From Bradyrhizobium yuanmingense (lineage in GTDB: Bacteria > Pseudomonadota > Alphaproteobacteria > Rhizobiales > Xanthobacteraceae), in NCBI RefSeq assembly GCF_029167105.1, contig NZ_JARFML010000009.1, forward strand, positions 62,001-126,000: a stretch of DNA of 64,000 nt, read 5' to 3'. How positions within the stretch are numbered: the first letter of the stretch is position 1; every line of letters starts with the position of its first letter. Positions 53,436-61,005 of the stretch are shown here, piece after piece. Under the pieces are notes generated by a model. It did no database searches. It was not told the DNA's origin and worked only from the letters and a program-made list of their open reading frames with translations. Made by a program: the position numbers and the translations under genes.

Positions 53436-54200
53436 TCACACGCTGATCGACATCGATGAAGTTGCTGATCCCGCGCTGGCCTGCGCCTGGCGCTGCATCA
53501 TCTGCCCGAACCAATCATAAGGTGAATTGCCGCCGCCTTTCGCATTCGACGAGCTGGAGGCGCCCGGCACCGTGGTCGACATCTTGAAGCCGTCGGCATA
53601 GGTGACGGTGGTGGTGGTCGAGCCGTCGGCGTTGGTCGTCGTGGTCGACGTCGAGCCGCGGCTGGATTGCGACGAGGAATCCGAGCCATCGCCCGCGCCT
53701 TCCGCGTGATGACGGCCGCCCCTCAACGCCTTCGTCATCTCGCCGAGATTGACGCTGCCGTCCGCATTCGCGTCCATCTTCGAGAACACGTCGTCGGCCT
53801 GGGCGAGGTTAGTGCCGCCTGCGCCGAGCGCGTCCTCGAACTCGGACTTGGTGATCTTGCCGTCGCCGTCCCCGTCGATCTGCGAGAACAGATCCTTCAG
53901 CGCAGCCTCGCGGCCCTTCGACGTCGAGGATGTCGAGCTCGATGAGGATGTGCCGTCGGCGGACTGGCTCTGCGCCGCGAACAGCGCGTTCATCGTCTCC
54001 GCCGAGATCTGCGGATATTTGCCTGCATTGACCGACGAGGTCGCGCCGGTCGTGCTGTTGCTGCCGCTGTCGATCGCGAACGGATTGGTCGGCGCGCTCT
54101 GCGAGGGGCCCGTCTTGTGCGCCGCCGACGACGATTTCGCGTTCGTCAGCGACTGGATCGCGTCGAGCGCGCTCGATACCGCACCAAGGGCTAACAACAT
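53436..54200 (-). CDS. EF-hand calcium-binding protein with Ser/Thr-rich tail
   Basis: A 254-residue protein. A Ser-rich region (residues 20-95) precedes a pair of EF-hand loops: D109-G-D-G-D-G-K-I-T-K-S-E120 and D143-A-N-A-D-G-S-V-N-L-G-E154, with all calcium ligands present. The C-terminal 90 residues have a Thr-rich segment, STTTTTNADGSTTTTVTYAD, that itself looks like a degenerate repeat. The first 17 residues (LLALGAVSSALDAIQSLTNA) are weakly hydrophobic, and whether they are a signal is unclear. The start at 54200 has GGAG seven bases upstream. A calcium sensor or surface protein role is inference. Confidence 0.78.
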   Translation of the reverse strand: MLLALGAVSSALDAIQSLTNAKSSSAAHKTGPSQSAPTNPFAIDSGSNSTTGATSSVNAGKYPQISAETMNALFAAQSQSADGTSSSSSTSSTSKGREAALKDLFSQIDGDGDGKITKSEFEDALGAGGTNLAQADDVFSKMDANADGSVNLGEMTKALRGGRHHAEGAGDGSDSSSQSSRGSTSTTTTNADGSTTTTVTYADGFKMSTTVPGASSSSNAKGGGNSPYDWFGQMMQRQAQASAGSATSSMSISV

Positions 54201-54454
54201 TGCACAACTCCAACGGGATGCGGCATGCCGCGACCAATGTTCTGCGGCTGAAGTCAGCAAGCGCCATGCCATCGTGAAAAGCTCAACGAAATCCGCATCC
54301 GTCGGGTCGTGCAGGCCGCGGGAACATCGGCAATTCATGCCGCCGGCGGCAGAAATTTCCGCCCACAGGAAGCCCGCCCCTCCTGCATTGCCCGCCACAA
54401 GAGCCCATGTTAGGCGAGGCCATTCGTCGTCCGTCCGCCCCGGGAAAACGCGCC

Positions 54455-55156
54455 ATGACCCAAGCTTTCGTCCCCCGCCCCCTGGCCATCGCGCCCTCGA
54501 TCCTGGCCTCGGACTTCTCGAAGCTCGGCGAGGAGGTGCGCAGCGTCGACGCCGCCGGCGCCGACTGGATCCATCTCGACGTGATGGACGGGCACTTCGT
54601 TCCGAACATCTCCTACGGTCCTGACGTCATCAGGGCGATGCGCCCGCACACCAAGAAGATCTTCGACGCGCATCTGATGATCTCGCCCTGCGATCCCTAT
54701 CTGGAGGCCTTCGCGAAGGCCGGCTGCGACCACATCACCGTGCACGCGGAGGCAGGTCCCCATTTGCACCGCTCGCTCCAGGCCATCCGCGCGCTCGGCA
54801 AGAAGGCCGGCGTCTCGCTCAATCCGGCGACGCCGATCAGCGCGCTCGAATACGTTCTCGACCTCGTCGACCTCGTGCTGGTGATGTCGGTCAATCCCGG
54901 CTTCGGCGGCCAGGCGTTCATCCCCTCCGCGATCGGCAAGATCCGGGACATCCGCGCGATGGTTGCGGGCCGCCCGATCGACATCGAGGTCGACGGCGGC
55001 GTCGGCCCCGATGTTGCGGGCGCACTCGCCGCAGCCGGCGCCAACGCTTTCGTCGCCGGCACGTCGGTGTTCAAGGGCGGCACGCAGGACGCTTACAAGG
55101 CCAACATCGCCGCGATCCGCAACGCGGCACTTGGGGCGCGCGGCGAGGCGATCTGA
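54455..55156 (+). CDS. rpe: Ribulose-phosphate 3-epimerase
   Basis: A 233-residue TIM-barrel enzyme of the pentose phosphate and Calvin-Benson pathways that interconverts ribulose 5-phosphate and xylulose 5-phosphate. Diagnostic motifs are [37 protein letters not shown] with the metal histidines, [22 protein letters not shown] and [10 protein letters not shown]. The start at 54455 has GGAAA upstream; the longer frame from 54407 adds 16 residues that do not match the family. It is monocistronic here, not linked to cbb genes in the window. Confidence 0.95.
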   Translation: MTQAFVPRPLAIAPSILASDFSKLGEEVRSVDAAGADWIHLDVMDGHFVPNISYGPDVIRAMRPHTKKIFDAHLMISPCDPYLEAFAKAGCDHITVHAEAGPHLHRSLQAIRALGKKAGVSLNPATPISALEYVLDLVDLVLVMSVNPGFGGQAFIPSAIGKIRDIRAMVAGRPIDIEVDGGVGPDVAGALAAAGANAFVAGTSVFKGGTQDAYKANIAAIRNAALGARGEAI

Positions 55157-55203
55157 GACCATCGCTATCCGAACCGGAGCTGCGGCCGCCGCGACCAAGT
55201 GGA

Positions 55204-55803
55204 ATGGATGAACTCCGCGCCACTCCGTTTTCTGCCGGCCTGCTTCGCCTTCTCGCCGAGTCCCTTCAGGACGGCGAGCAAGTGGTCTGGCAGGGGCAGC
55301 CCGACGGCATCGCCCGCGCGGCAATGTGGCGATTTCTCTGGTGGATCGGATGTCCCTGGTTGTTGCTGACCGTCATCGCCGCCAGGAACGATTGGATCGA
55401 CCAAGCGACCCAACCTCTGGCGATGCTTGGAGTTGGGATGATTGCAGCTCCGTTCGTGATGCTGCTGCAAGACCTGCAGACGCTTTATGTCATCACCGAC
55501 CGCCGCGCGCTGATCGTGCGCACGGCCTGGAGCAGACGCAGCGTGACCGCTACTTCGTTCGACGCCATGGATGAAGTGTTCGAAATCCTCGACATCGGCG
55601 GCGGCGTCGGCCACCTCAACTTTGCGTCAGGGCGCTCGACCCGTTCGCCCGATACCGACTACACCGGGCGCTATGGGTTTCGCTGTGTTCGAGACGCAAG
55701 GCGCATCCGGGATATCCTCGATCATGCGCGCACTGGCAAATTACGTCGGTCGCAGGCGGGAAGAACTGCGGCTTCTGCGGGTTCTGCGACACGCAAAGCT
55801 TAA
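55204..55803 (+). CDS. Membrane protein with PH-like domain, unknown
   Basis: A 199-residue protein. Two membrane helices (MWRFLWWIGCPWLLLTVIAA and LAMLGVGMIAAPFVMLLQDL) are followed by a beta-rich part beginning TLYVITDRRALIVRTAWSRR, the YxITxxRxxI pattern of bacterial PH-like (bPH) domains, and FRCVRDARRIRDIL near the end. The start has no strong ribosome site. Function is unknown. Confidence 0.7.
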   Translation: MDELRATPFSAGLLRLLAESLQDGEQVVWQGQPDGIARAAMWRFLWWIGCPWLLLTVIAARNDWIDQATQPLAMLGVGMIAAPFVMLLQDLQTLYVITDRRALIVRTAWSRRSVTATSFDAMDEVFEILDIGGGVGHLNFASGRSTRSPDTDYTGRYGFRCVRDARRIRDILDHARTGKLRRSQAGRTAASAGSATRKA

Positions 55804-55893
55804 AATTGTAGCCTTGGTCCGTACTCATCCGGACTTCCCTGATTCGCGCAAATCACTGCAAGTGATTCCTGCCTGTTTTCGCGGGAGCACATC

Positions 55894-56034
55894 ATGACGA
55901 CGACCCTGGTTTGGACTGGCGTGGCGTTGTGGATTGGTTTCAGTGCGTTTGTGGTGTTCGGTCCCTCGGCCGGACCGGTCGAGGCCCCGGCACGTTCGGC
56001 CCGCAACATCCGTCGCGACCGCCACAGGGGCTGA
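55894..56034 (+). CDS. Small membrane protein, unknown (46 aa)
   Basis: A 46-residue frame: MTTTLVWTGVALWIGFSAFV, VFGPSAGPVEA, then a basic tail PARSARNIRRDRHRG. One hydrophobic helix (residues 4-23) and a positively charged end. GGGAG lies eight bases upstream of the ATG. It is followed after 5 bp by a second small frame, as in a small operon. No family is known to me. Confidence 0.5.
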   Translation: MTTTLVWTGVALWIGFSAFVVFGPSAGPVEAPARSARNIRRDRHRG

Positions 56035-56039
56035 CGTCC

Positions 56040-56219
56040 ATGCAGATCGCCCTCGTGAAGCGCCAGCCGAAGCGCAGGTGCCGTATTCCACGGCGCCCGC
56101 ATCCGAGCCTCGATTATTTCTTCGGCCGCCTCGAGCGCGCCGATGGCACGCTGGACGACAATGCCGGGCTCGACAATTCGGACCTCGACCGTTCGCTTGG
56201 CTCGCCGCGCCGACACTGA
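56040..56219 (+). CDS. Small basic protein, unknown (59 aa)
   Basis: A 59-residue frame starting MQIALVKRQPKRRCRIPRRP, basic at the N-terminus and acidic at the C-terminus (RADGTLDDNAGLDNSDLDRS). The ATG lies five bases after the preceding stop, so coupled translation is plausible. No domain is recognisable, and it could also be a chance frame. Confidence 0.4.
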   Translation: MQIALVKRQPKRRCRIPRRPHPSLDYFFGRLERADGTLDDNAGLDNSDLDRSLGSPRRH

Positions 56220-56240
56220 GACCTCTTTTCCGGACCGCCC

Positions 56241-56429
56241 ATGAAACCGCATTGCCCGAACTGCCTGAAGGAAATGACGAAGGCGTCCGCGTCGCGTAAC
56301 CTGTTCAATTGCGAGCCCTGCCGCGAGATCATCCAGTATTTCGGCGGCGGCGCGGACCACGGCGAGCCGGGCCCGCAATTCTCCTGGCCGATCCGCCGCA
56401 AGCGCGCCACGACCATCCACGCGGCCTGA
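56241..56429 (+). CDS. Small CxxC zinc-ribbon protein
   Basis: A 62-residue protein with two C-x2-C pairs, HCPNCLKEM and NCEPCREI, spaced 23 residues apart as in a zinc ribbon, and a short basic tail. It is the third of three small frames in a row. Likely nucleic-acid or protein binding, but the family is not recognised. Confidence 0.6.
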   Translation: MKPHCPNCLKEMTKASASRNLFNCEPCREIIQYFGGGADHGEPGPQFSWPIRRKRATTIHAA

Positions 56430-56455
56430 TCCAGCCCGTAAATCGCCCCGCCGGC

Positions 56456-57889
56456 CTAACCTTCGCCGGCCTCCGGCCCGCCGCCGTCCCCAGCCATCCG
56501 CGGCGGCCGCACCACGGTGACGGTGCAGCTCGCCTCCGAGGCCACCTTGGCCGACACGCTGCCAAGCAGGGTGCGGCGGAACGAGCTCTGCCGCGCGCCG
56601 ATGATGACGTGGTCGACCTGATTGGCCTCGGCAAATTCCAGGATCGCGGCTGCGGGATCGACCGCCTCCAGCACATGAGCCGACAGCCGGCTCTCATCCA
56701 GCTTGAGCGGCGTTGCCCAATGCCTGAGCGCGACCAGGCGATCGATATGCTTGTTGGAGCCCTGCTCGTCCAATGTCCGGTCGATCGCGATCCGGTTCAG
56801 CTTGAGCACGTTGACGCAGGCAAGCCGCGCCGAGGGCAAGGTGGCGAGGATGCGCTCGGTGGTCACGCGCAGCGCCTCGTTCAGCTCCGGAGCGCCCTCC
56901 GCCGTGTCGAGCGCAACGGCGAGGATCGGGCTCGACGCGATCTGGGCTGCGACATCGGATTTCGCGCGCGGCGCCATAGCGCCCTGGTTGAAGCGCCGGC
57001 GCCAGACGATGCCGAGGGAATCACGTTTCACCCGCTCCGAGCGCGCGGTGAGCTTGACCTGGTCCGGATAAGCGAGATCGAAGGCGAGCTGGGACGCGGT
57101 CGGATAGCGCCACACCGGCTCGATCTCCAGACAGCGCAACACCACCTCCTGAAGCCAGGGCGGATAATCCGCACGAAGCTTCCGCGGCGGATGCGGATCA
57201 CGCCATAGCCGGCGCCGCATCGCCCGCAACGTCTCGCCTTCGCCGAACGGCCGCTCGCCGGTGGTGAAGAAGTAGAGCAGCACGCCGAGCGAAAACAGAT
57301 CGCTGCGCGGATCGTCGCGCACCCCGAGCAGCCGCTCGGGTGCCATATAGGGCGCGGTGCCGTAAGGCAGGCGGAATTCCTCCTGCAACAGGTCCGGCAG
57401 GTGGTTGTGATGCGACAGGCCGTAGTCGATCAGCACCGCCTCGCCGCTCTCACGGAACATGATGCTGCTCGGCTTGATATCGTGGTGGATCACGTTCTGC
57501 CGGTGCAGATCCGCAAGCGCCGTTGCGATCCTGGCGACGAGCTGCCGCGCCTCGTCATAGGGCAGCGGCAGGTCGGGGAGCCGCTTGTACAGCGTGGCAC
57601 CCGGAATGCGCTCGATCACGACATAGGCTTGGCGGGCGAAATCACCCGTGCCGAAGCAGGCCGGCACGTGCGGCCCCGCCAGCCGCGGCAGGATCATCAT
57701 CTCCATCTCGAAGGAAACGATCGCGGCGGGGTCCTCGCCCTCCGATACCCGCGGGATCTTCATCAGCAAGGGCACGTCGATATCGGGATGGGTGACGGTC
57801 CACAGCGTCGCCATGCCGCCAGCATGAACGCATTCGCCGATCGTAAAACCGTCGATCTCCGCGCCTGATTTGATCAGAGGTTTGGGCAT
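56456..57889 (-). CDS. Serine/threonine protein kinase fused to a UspA domain
   Basis: A 477-residue protein. Residues 12-285 are a Hanks-type kinase with the glycine loop GECVHAGGMATLW, K44 in LLMKIPR, the catalytic segment HHDIKPSSIMF (D137, K139), D155 in LIDYGLS and the APE region YMAPERL. Three positions are unusual: HRD is HHD, the catalytic-loop Asn is S142, and DFG is DYG. Residues 318-470 are a universal stress protein domain ending in GARQSSFRRTLLGSVSAKV, an ATP-binding pattern. The metallophosphoesterase gene ends only 6 bp before its start, so the two are an operon, perhaps a kinase with its phosphatase. Reduced activity is possible because of the Asn change. Confidence 0.88.
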   Translation of the reverse strand: MPKPLIKSGAEIDGFTIGECVHAGGMATLWTVTHPDIDVPLLMKIPRVSEGEDPAAIVSFEMEMMILPRLAGPHVPACFGTGDFARQAYVVIERIPGATLYKRLPDLPLPYDEARQLVARIATALADLHRQNVIHHDIKPSSIMFRESGEAVLIDYGLSHHNHLPDLLQEEFRLPYGTAPYMAPERLLGVRDDPRSDLFSLGVLLYFFTTGERPFGEGETLRAMRRRLWRDPHPPRKLRADYPPWLQEVVLRCLEIEPVWRYPTASQLAFDLAYPDQVKLTARSERVKRDSLGIVWRRRFNQGAMAPRAKSDVAAQIASSPILAVALDTAEGAPELNEALRVTTERILATLPSARLACVNVLKLNRIAIDRTLDEQGSNKHIDRLVALRHWATPLKLDESRLSAHVLEAVDPAAAILEFAEANQVDHVIIGARQSSFRRTLLGSVSAKVASEASCTVTVVRPPRMAGDGGGPEAGEG

Positions 57890-57895
57890 CGGCCT

Positions 57896-58636
57896 CTAGC
57901 GCCCCTGCGAAAGCCGGTCGGCCAGCCAGGACGGCAGCCCGTTGTCGCGGATCCTGCCAGCTGCGGTCGCGATGTCATAGGGCGCGCGGCAATAGGTGAT
58001 CTGGCACGACTCGGTGTCGAACAGTGCGAAGGCCGCCGACGGATCGCCGTCGCGGGGCTGGCCGACCGAGCCGAGCACGGCGAGCCATTGCCGTCCGCGC
58101 AGCAGCTGCACGGGGACGTCGGTCTTCGGCACGAAGCTCGTCATCTTCGCCGTCACCGACATCGAATAGAGCGCCGGCCTGTGGATGTGGCCGCAGAAGG
58201 TGACGTGGGCCTGGGTCGCGATCAGGCTCTTGGCGGCGTCCACGGTCGAGCGGACATAGTGCCAGCGCTGGGGATGCGAGGCTTCGGCATGCACGAACAG
58301 GCGGCCATCGTCCTCCACCTGCATCGGCAATTCGGCCAGGAAACGCCGCTGCGCGGTGTCGAGGCGGCCGCGGGTCCATTCGATCGCGATCTGCGCCTCG
58401 GCGTTCATCGTCTCGGCCGTGGAATTGATCGCCTGGTCATGATTGCCGCGCACTGCGACGGCGCCCTGCGCGACCAGCTCCATCGCGGTGTCCACCACCC
58501 ATTCCGGATCGGCGCCATAGCCGACGAAGTCGCCGAGCAGGACGAAGCCCTCCGCGCCCTTCGCACGCGCGATCTTCAGGCAGGCCTCGAACGCCTGCCT
58601 GTTGCCATGGATATCCGAGAAGACAGCGAGAAGCAC
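57896..58636 (-). CDS. Metallophosphoesterase (calcineurin-like)
   Basis: A 246-residue enzyme with the full metal-binding set: FSDIHGN at the N-terminus, GDFVGYG, VRGNHD, VHAEASHP and CGHIHRP. The GYGADPEW variant marks the group related to YfcE and protein phosphatases. It uses a GTG start at 58636 after GGAGGGTGC. It lies just upstream of the Ser/Thr kinase gene on the same strand with a 6-bp gap, and a phosphoprotein phosphatase role is therefore plausible though not proven. Confidence 0.9.
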   Translation of the reverse strand: MLLAVFSDIHGNRQAFEACLKIARAKGAEGFVLLGDFVGYGADPEWVVDTAMELVAQGAVAVRGNHDQAINSTAETMNAEAQIAIEWTRGRLDTAQRRFLAELPMQVEDDGRLFVHAEASHPQRWHYVRSTVDAAKSLIATQAHVTFCGHIHRPALYSMSVTAKMTSFVPKTDVPVQLLRGRQWLAVLGSVGQPRDGDPSAAFALFDTESCQITYCRAPYDIATAAGRIRDNGLPSWLADRLSQGR

Positions 58637-58753
58637 GCACCCTCCACCCTCAGATTCTTATTGGAAGCCGATAAGGCCAAATTGAGGGAGGTCAACAGGA
58701 TGCGCCAGCACTGGGCCGTTTGCCAGCGCTGCTCTGCGGTGATGGTGAAGGGC

Positions 58754-59359
58754 CTATTGCTCGTCCTTCGGCGGCATCCGGGGCGGCGGAATCGGGGTGA
58801 ACACCGCGCCTTCCGCGCCGGCCGGCGGGGCATTGAACTCGCCGGTCGAGGAATCGCCGCCGCTGGTCTCCAGGATGGTCTTCGGCGTCACATATTCCCG
58901 AACCAGGTCGATCAGGCTGCCGTCGCCGCCGCCGAAATCCGCCGCGCGCCCTCCTTGCGGATGTCCGGCCGCGATCTCGTTCTCGGCGGCGTGGGTCTTG
59001 TCGGCCAGCCGGTCATTGTACGGCACACGAAATGCGCGCGGGATGCCGCTCGGGCGATTGTCCTCGTCCAGCGCCTCGACCCAGAGATAGATCGAGCCGG
59101 GATCGCCCTCAAGCGAATGCGGCTCGACGATGCGGGCCTTCAGGAGCTTGAACGTGGTCGGCAGCCGGTCCGTGCTGGCCCAACCGAGCAGGCCGCGCAT
59201 TTCCGTGAAGCTGACGATGTAGAAGGTGCTGGTCACGACCACGGCGACCGCCTTCAGCGACCAGTGCAGTCGCGCATAGACCAGAACGACCAGCAGCAGC
59301 GCGCCGATGACTGCATACGCGACCGACAGCGTCAGGATGACCGTTTGCAGGCTAGTCAC
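58754..59359 (-). CDS. Membrane protein of the ExbB-like operon, unknown
   Basis: A 201-residue protein with two N-terminal hydrophobic helices (VILTLSVAYAVIGALLLVVL and LKAVAVVVTSTFYIVSF), then a soluble domain (TFKLLKARIVEPHS; SIYLWVEALDEDNRP) and a Pro/Gly-rich C-terminal tail. It overlaps the preceding gene by eight bases. Family unknown to me. It is encoded after an ExbB/MotA-like channel and a single-pass periplasmic partner, and the coupled order suggests one complex. Confidence 0.65.
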   Translation of the reverse strand: MTSLQTVILTLSVAYAVIGALLLVVLVYARLHWSLKAVAVVVTSTFYIVSFTEMRGLLGWASTDRLPTTFKLLKARIVEPHSLEGDPGSIYLWVEALDEDNRPSGIPRAFRVPYNDRLADKTHAAENEIAAGHPQGGRAADFGGGDGSLIDLVREYVTPKTILETSGGDSSTGEFNAPPAGAEGAVFTPIPPPRMPPKDEQ

Positions 59360-60038
59360 GGCGGACCCTCGTAGCGTTCCTGCTCACGCCGGTCCTGGGA
59401 TCGAGATCGCCGCCGTTGCGCCAGCTGCTGCGGAACGTCTCCAGCAGCGATTTCGGCCGCTGATCGACATCGACGACCTTGCCTTCCGCATCGATCCGGA
59501 ATCGGACCGCGGTCTTCTCGTCGCCGGTGTGGTCGAGCGTGAACTTGTTGTCGAAGATCACCTGCGCGGTCGGATTGAGCTTCTGCACCTTCACACTGGC
59601 GGTCACAGGCTCGCCGGTGGTGGCGACGAAATGCGAGACGTTCACGACGTACTCGCCGGCGAGGATGCCACGCACGGTGACGATCTCCTCGCGGATCGGC
59701 GAGGCGATCTTCTTGCCGTTGACGATGATGAAATTGTTGGCCCCGCCGCGGTCGTCGCGGTCGAGCGTGAGGAAGCCGGCCTCGCGGTGGCGATACCAGG
59801 CGATGTTGCCGGCGGGATCCTGCACGAACAGGTCGAGGTCGTCGGGGTGGTTGTCCGGCCAGTCCAGCGTGATCATGAACTCCGCCTTGGAATCGATCTT
59901 GCCGTCCTTGGCGTCGGGGGAGACCGCCAGCAGCGCCAGGAAGAACAGGAAGGCGATCACCTGGAGCGCCTTGAACAGCATCACGCCCAGCGGGTCGAAC
60001 GGCTCCTCGCGCGGATAGAGACCGAAATCATCCATCAT
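59352..60038 (-). CDS. Single-pass periplasmic protein, ExbD/MotB-like position
   Basis: A 228-residue protein. A short N-terminal tail (DFGLYPREEPFDPLGVMLF) with an Asp leads into one membrane helix (KALQVIAFLFFLALLAVSPD). The large periplasmic part starts with AEFMITLDWPDNHPDDLDLF and has a beta-rich sandwich look (LDLFVQDPAGNIAWYRHREA; FVATTGEPVTASVKVQKL). The topology matches ExbD, TolR or MotB partners of the channel proteins, but there is no ExbD or OmpA-like domain. The ATG overlaps the ExbB-like stop by ATGA. I do not recognise the family. Confidence 0.65.
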   Translation of the reverse strand: MMDDFGLYPREEPFDPLGVMLFKALQVIAFLFFLALLAVSPDAKDGKIDSKAEFMITLDWPDNHPDDLDLFVQDPAGNIAWYRHREAGFLTLDRDDRGGANNFIIVNGKKIASPIREEIVTVRGILAGEYVVNVSHFVATTGEPVTASVKVQKLNPTAQVIFDNKFTLDHTGDEKTAVRFRIDAEGKVVDVDQRPKSLLETFRSSWRNGGDLDPRTGVSRNATRVRRD

Positions 60039-60805
60039 GACGGCGTTCCAGAACCCTTGCGCTCCAGCACCGGCGTCACATAGGTCTCGGTCAGCACCAC
60101 CGCGTCCGAGAACACCCGCTGGGTCGCGGCGTCGAGCATGTAGTACTGGATGCGGATCAGGATCGAGCCGACAAGGCCGGCCAGCGTCGTGTACATCGCG
60201 ATCGCCATGCCGTCGCTCATCAAGCCCATCGAAGAGCGCATCGCGACCTTGTCGGCGGCGTCCAGCCCCGCGATCGGCGCCAGCATGATGATGAAGCCGA
60301 TGATGGTGCCGAGCAGACCTAGCTTCATCAGCGTATCGGAGACGAAGGCCCCGAAGCCATTGGAGCCGCGCAAGCGATCGGCGAGATTACGTAGCAGCAG
60401 CGTCTGGTCGACCGGCCGGTAGTCCTGCGCCGCGGCTTTCGTCACCAGGCTCTGGATATGGTCGCGCACCAATCCGCGCGGCAGCACCGCCGCGCTCGCA
60501 TCCAGCGCCTTGCTGCCGTCCGGTGCCGCCAGCACGGCGCGGCAGCGCCGCGCCGCGGCCCCTTCCCGCGCGATCGCCCGGGTCCGCAGGAAGCAGTGGC
60601 CGCAGGTGAGGACGTAGAGCGCCGCGATCACCGCTGAAATGTAGGTGCGGTCCGAGGTCAGCATCAGATGAATCAGGCCGAAGCGCCACAGCAGCACGAC
60701 GGCGAAGATCGACAGCCCGGTGAAGATCATCCAGAACAGCAGCGCGCTGCGCTCGGATGGATCGGCAGCCTGGCTCGCAATTGGTCCAATCGTTATCGAA
60801 CTCAT
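60035..60805 (-). CDS. MotA/TolQ/ExbB-like proton-channel protein
   Basis: A 256-residue inner-membrane protein of the MotA/TolQ/ExbB superfamily. The first two helices (FWMIFTGLSIFAVVLLWRFG and YISAVIAALYVLTCGHCFLR) are followed by a cytosolic loop and then the conserved pair LMKLGLLGTIIGFIIMLAPI and MAIAMYTTLAGLVGSILIRI, with the small-residue TxxGLxG-type pattern of the proton path. It starts at 60805 with AGGAG nine bases upstream. It is the first of three overlapping genes, and none of the others is a standard ExbD or MotB. It is too short to be ZorA. Confidence 0.8.
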   Translation of the reverse strand: MSSITIGPIASQAADPSERSALLFWMIFTGLSIFAVVLLWRFGLIHLMLTSDRTYISAVIAALYVLTCGHCFLRTRAIAREGAAARRCRAVLAAPDGSKALDASAAVLPRGLVRDHIQSLVTKAAAQDYRPVDQTLLLRNLADRLRGSNGFGAFVSDTLMKLGLLGTIIGFIIMLAPIAGLDAADKVAMRSSMGLMSDGMAIAMYTTLAGLVGSILIRIQYYMLDAATQRVFSDAVVLTETYVTPVLERKGSGTPS

Positions 60806-61005
60806 GCTGCACCGCTCCTGGCTTGCAGGCACCGGCCTGCAACGTGTCCTCACCGATTAGATCAAAGCCGCCGTTTCAGGTCCAAAGACCCATGCCCAAT
60901 CCGGCTTGGGAAATTTGCCCGAGCTGCAATCCCTGGCGTTCCCTGCGATTGGCAAGGCACGGCGGCGTTGTTAGGCTGACCTTAGCAAACGTCGGGGGTG
61001 ATCGC

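Noticed and set aside
60035..60805. Zorya-type anti-phage system (ZorA-like)
   Set aside because: The channel protein lacks the long cytosolic helical tail of ZorA, and no ZorB OmpA-like, ZorC or ZorD helicase gene is nearby.
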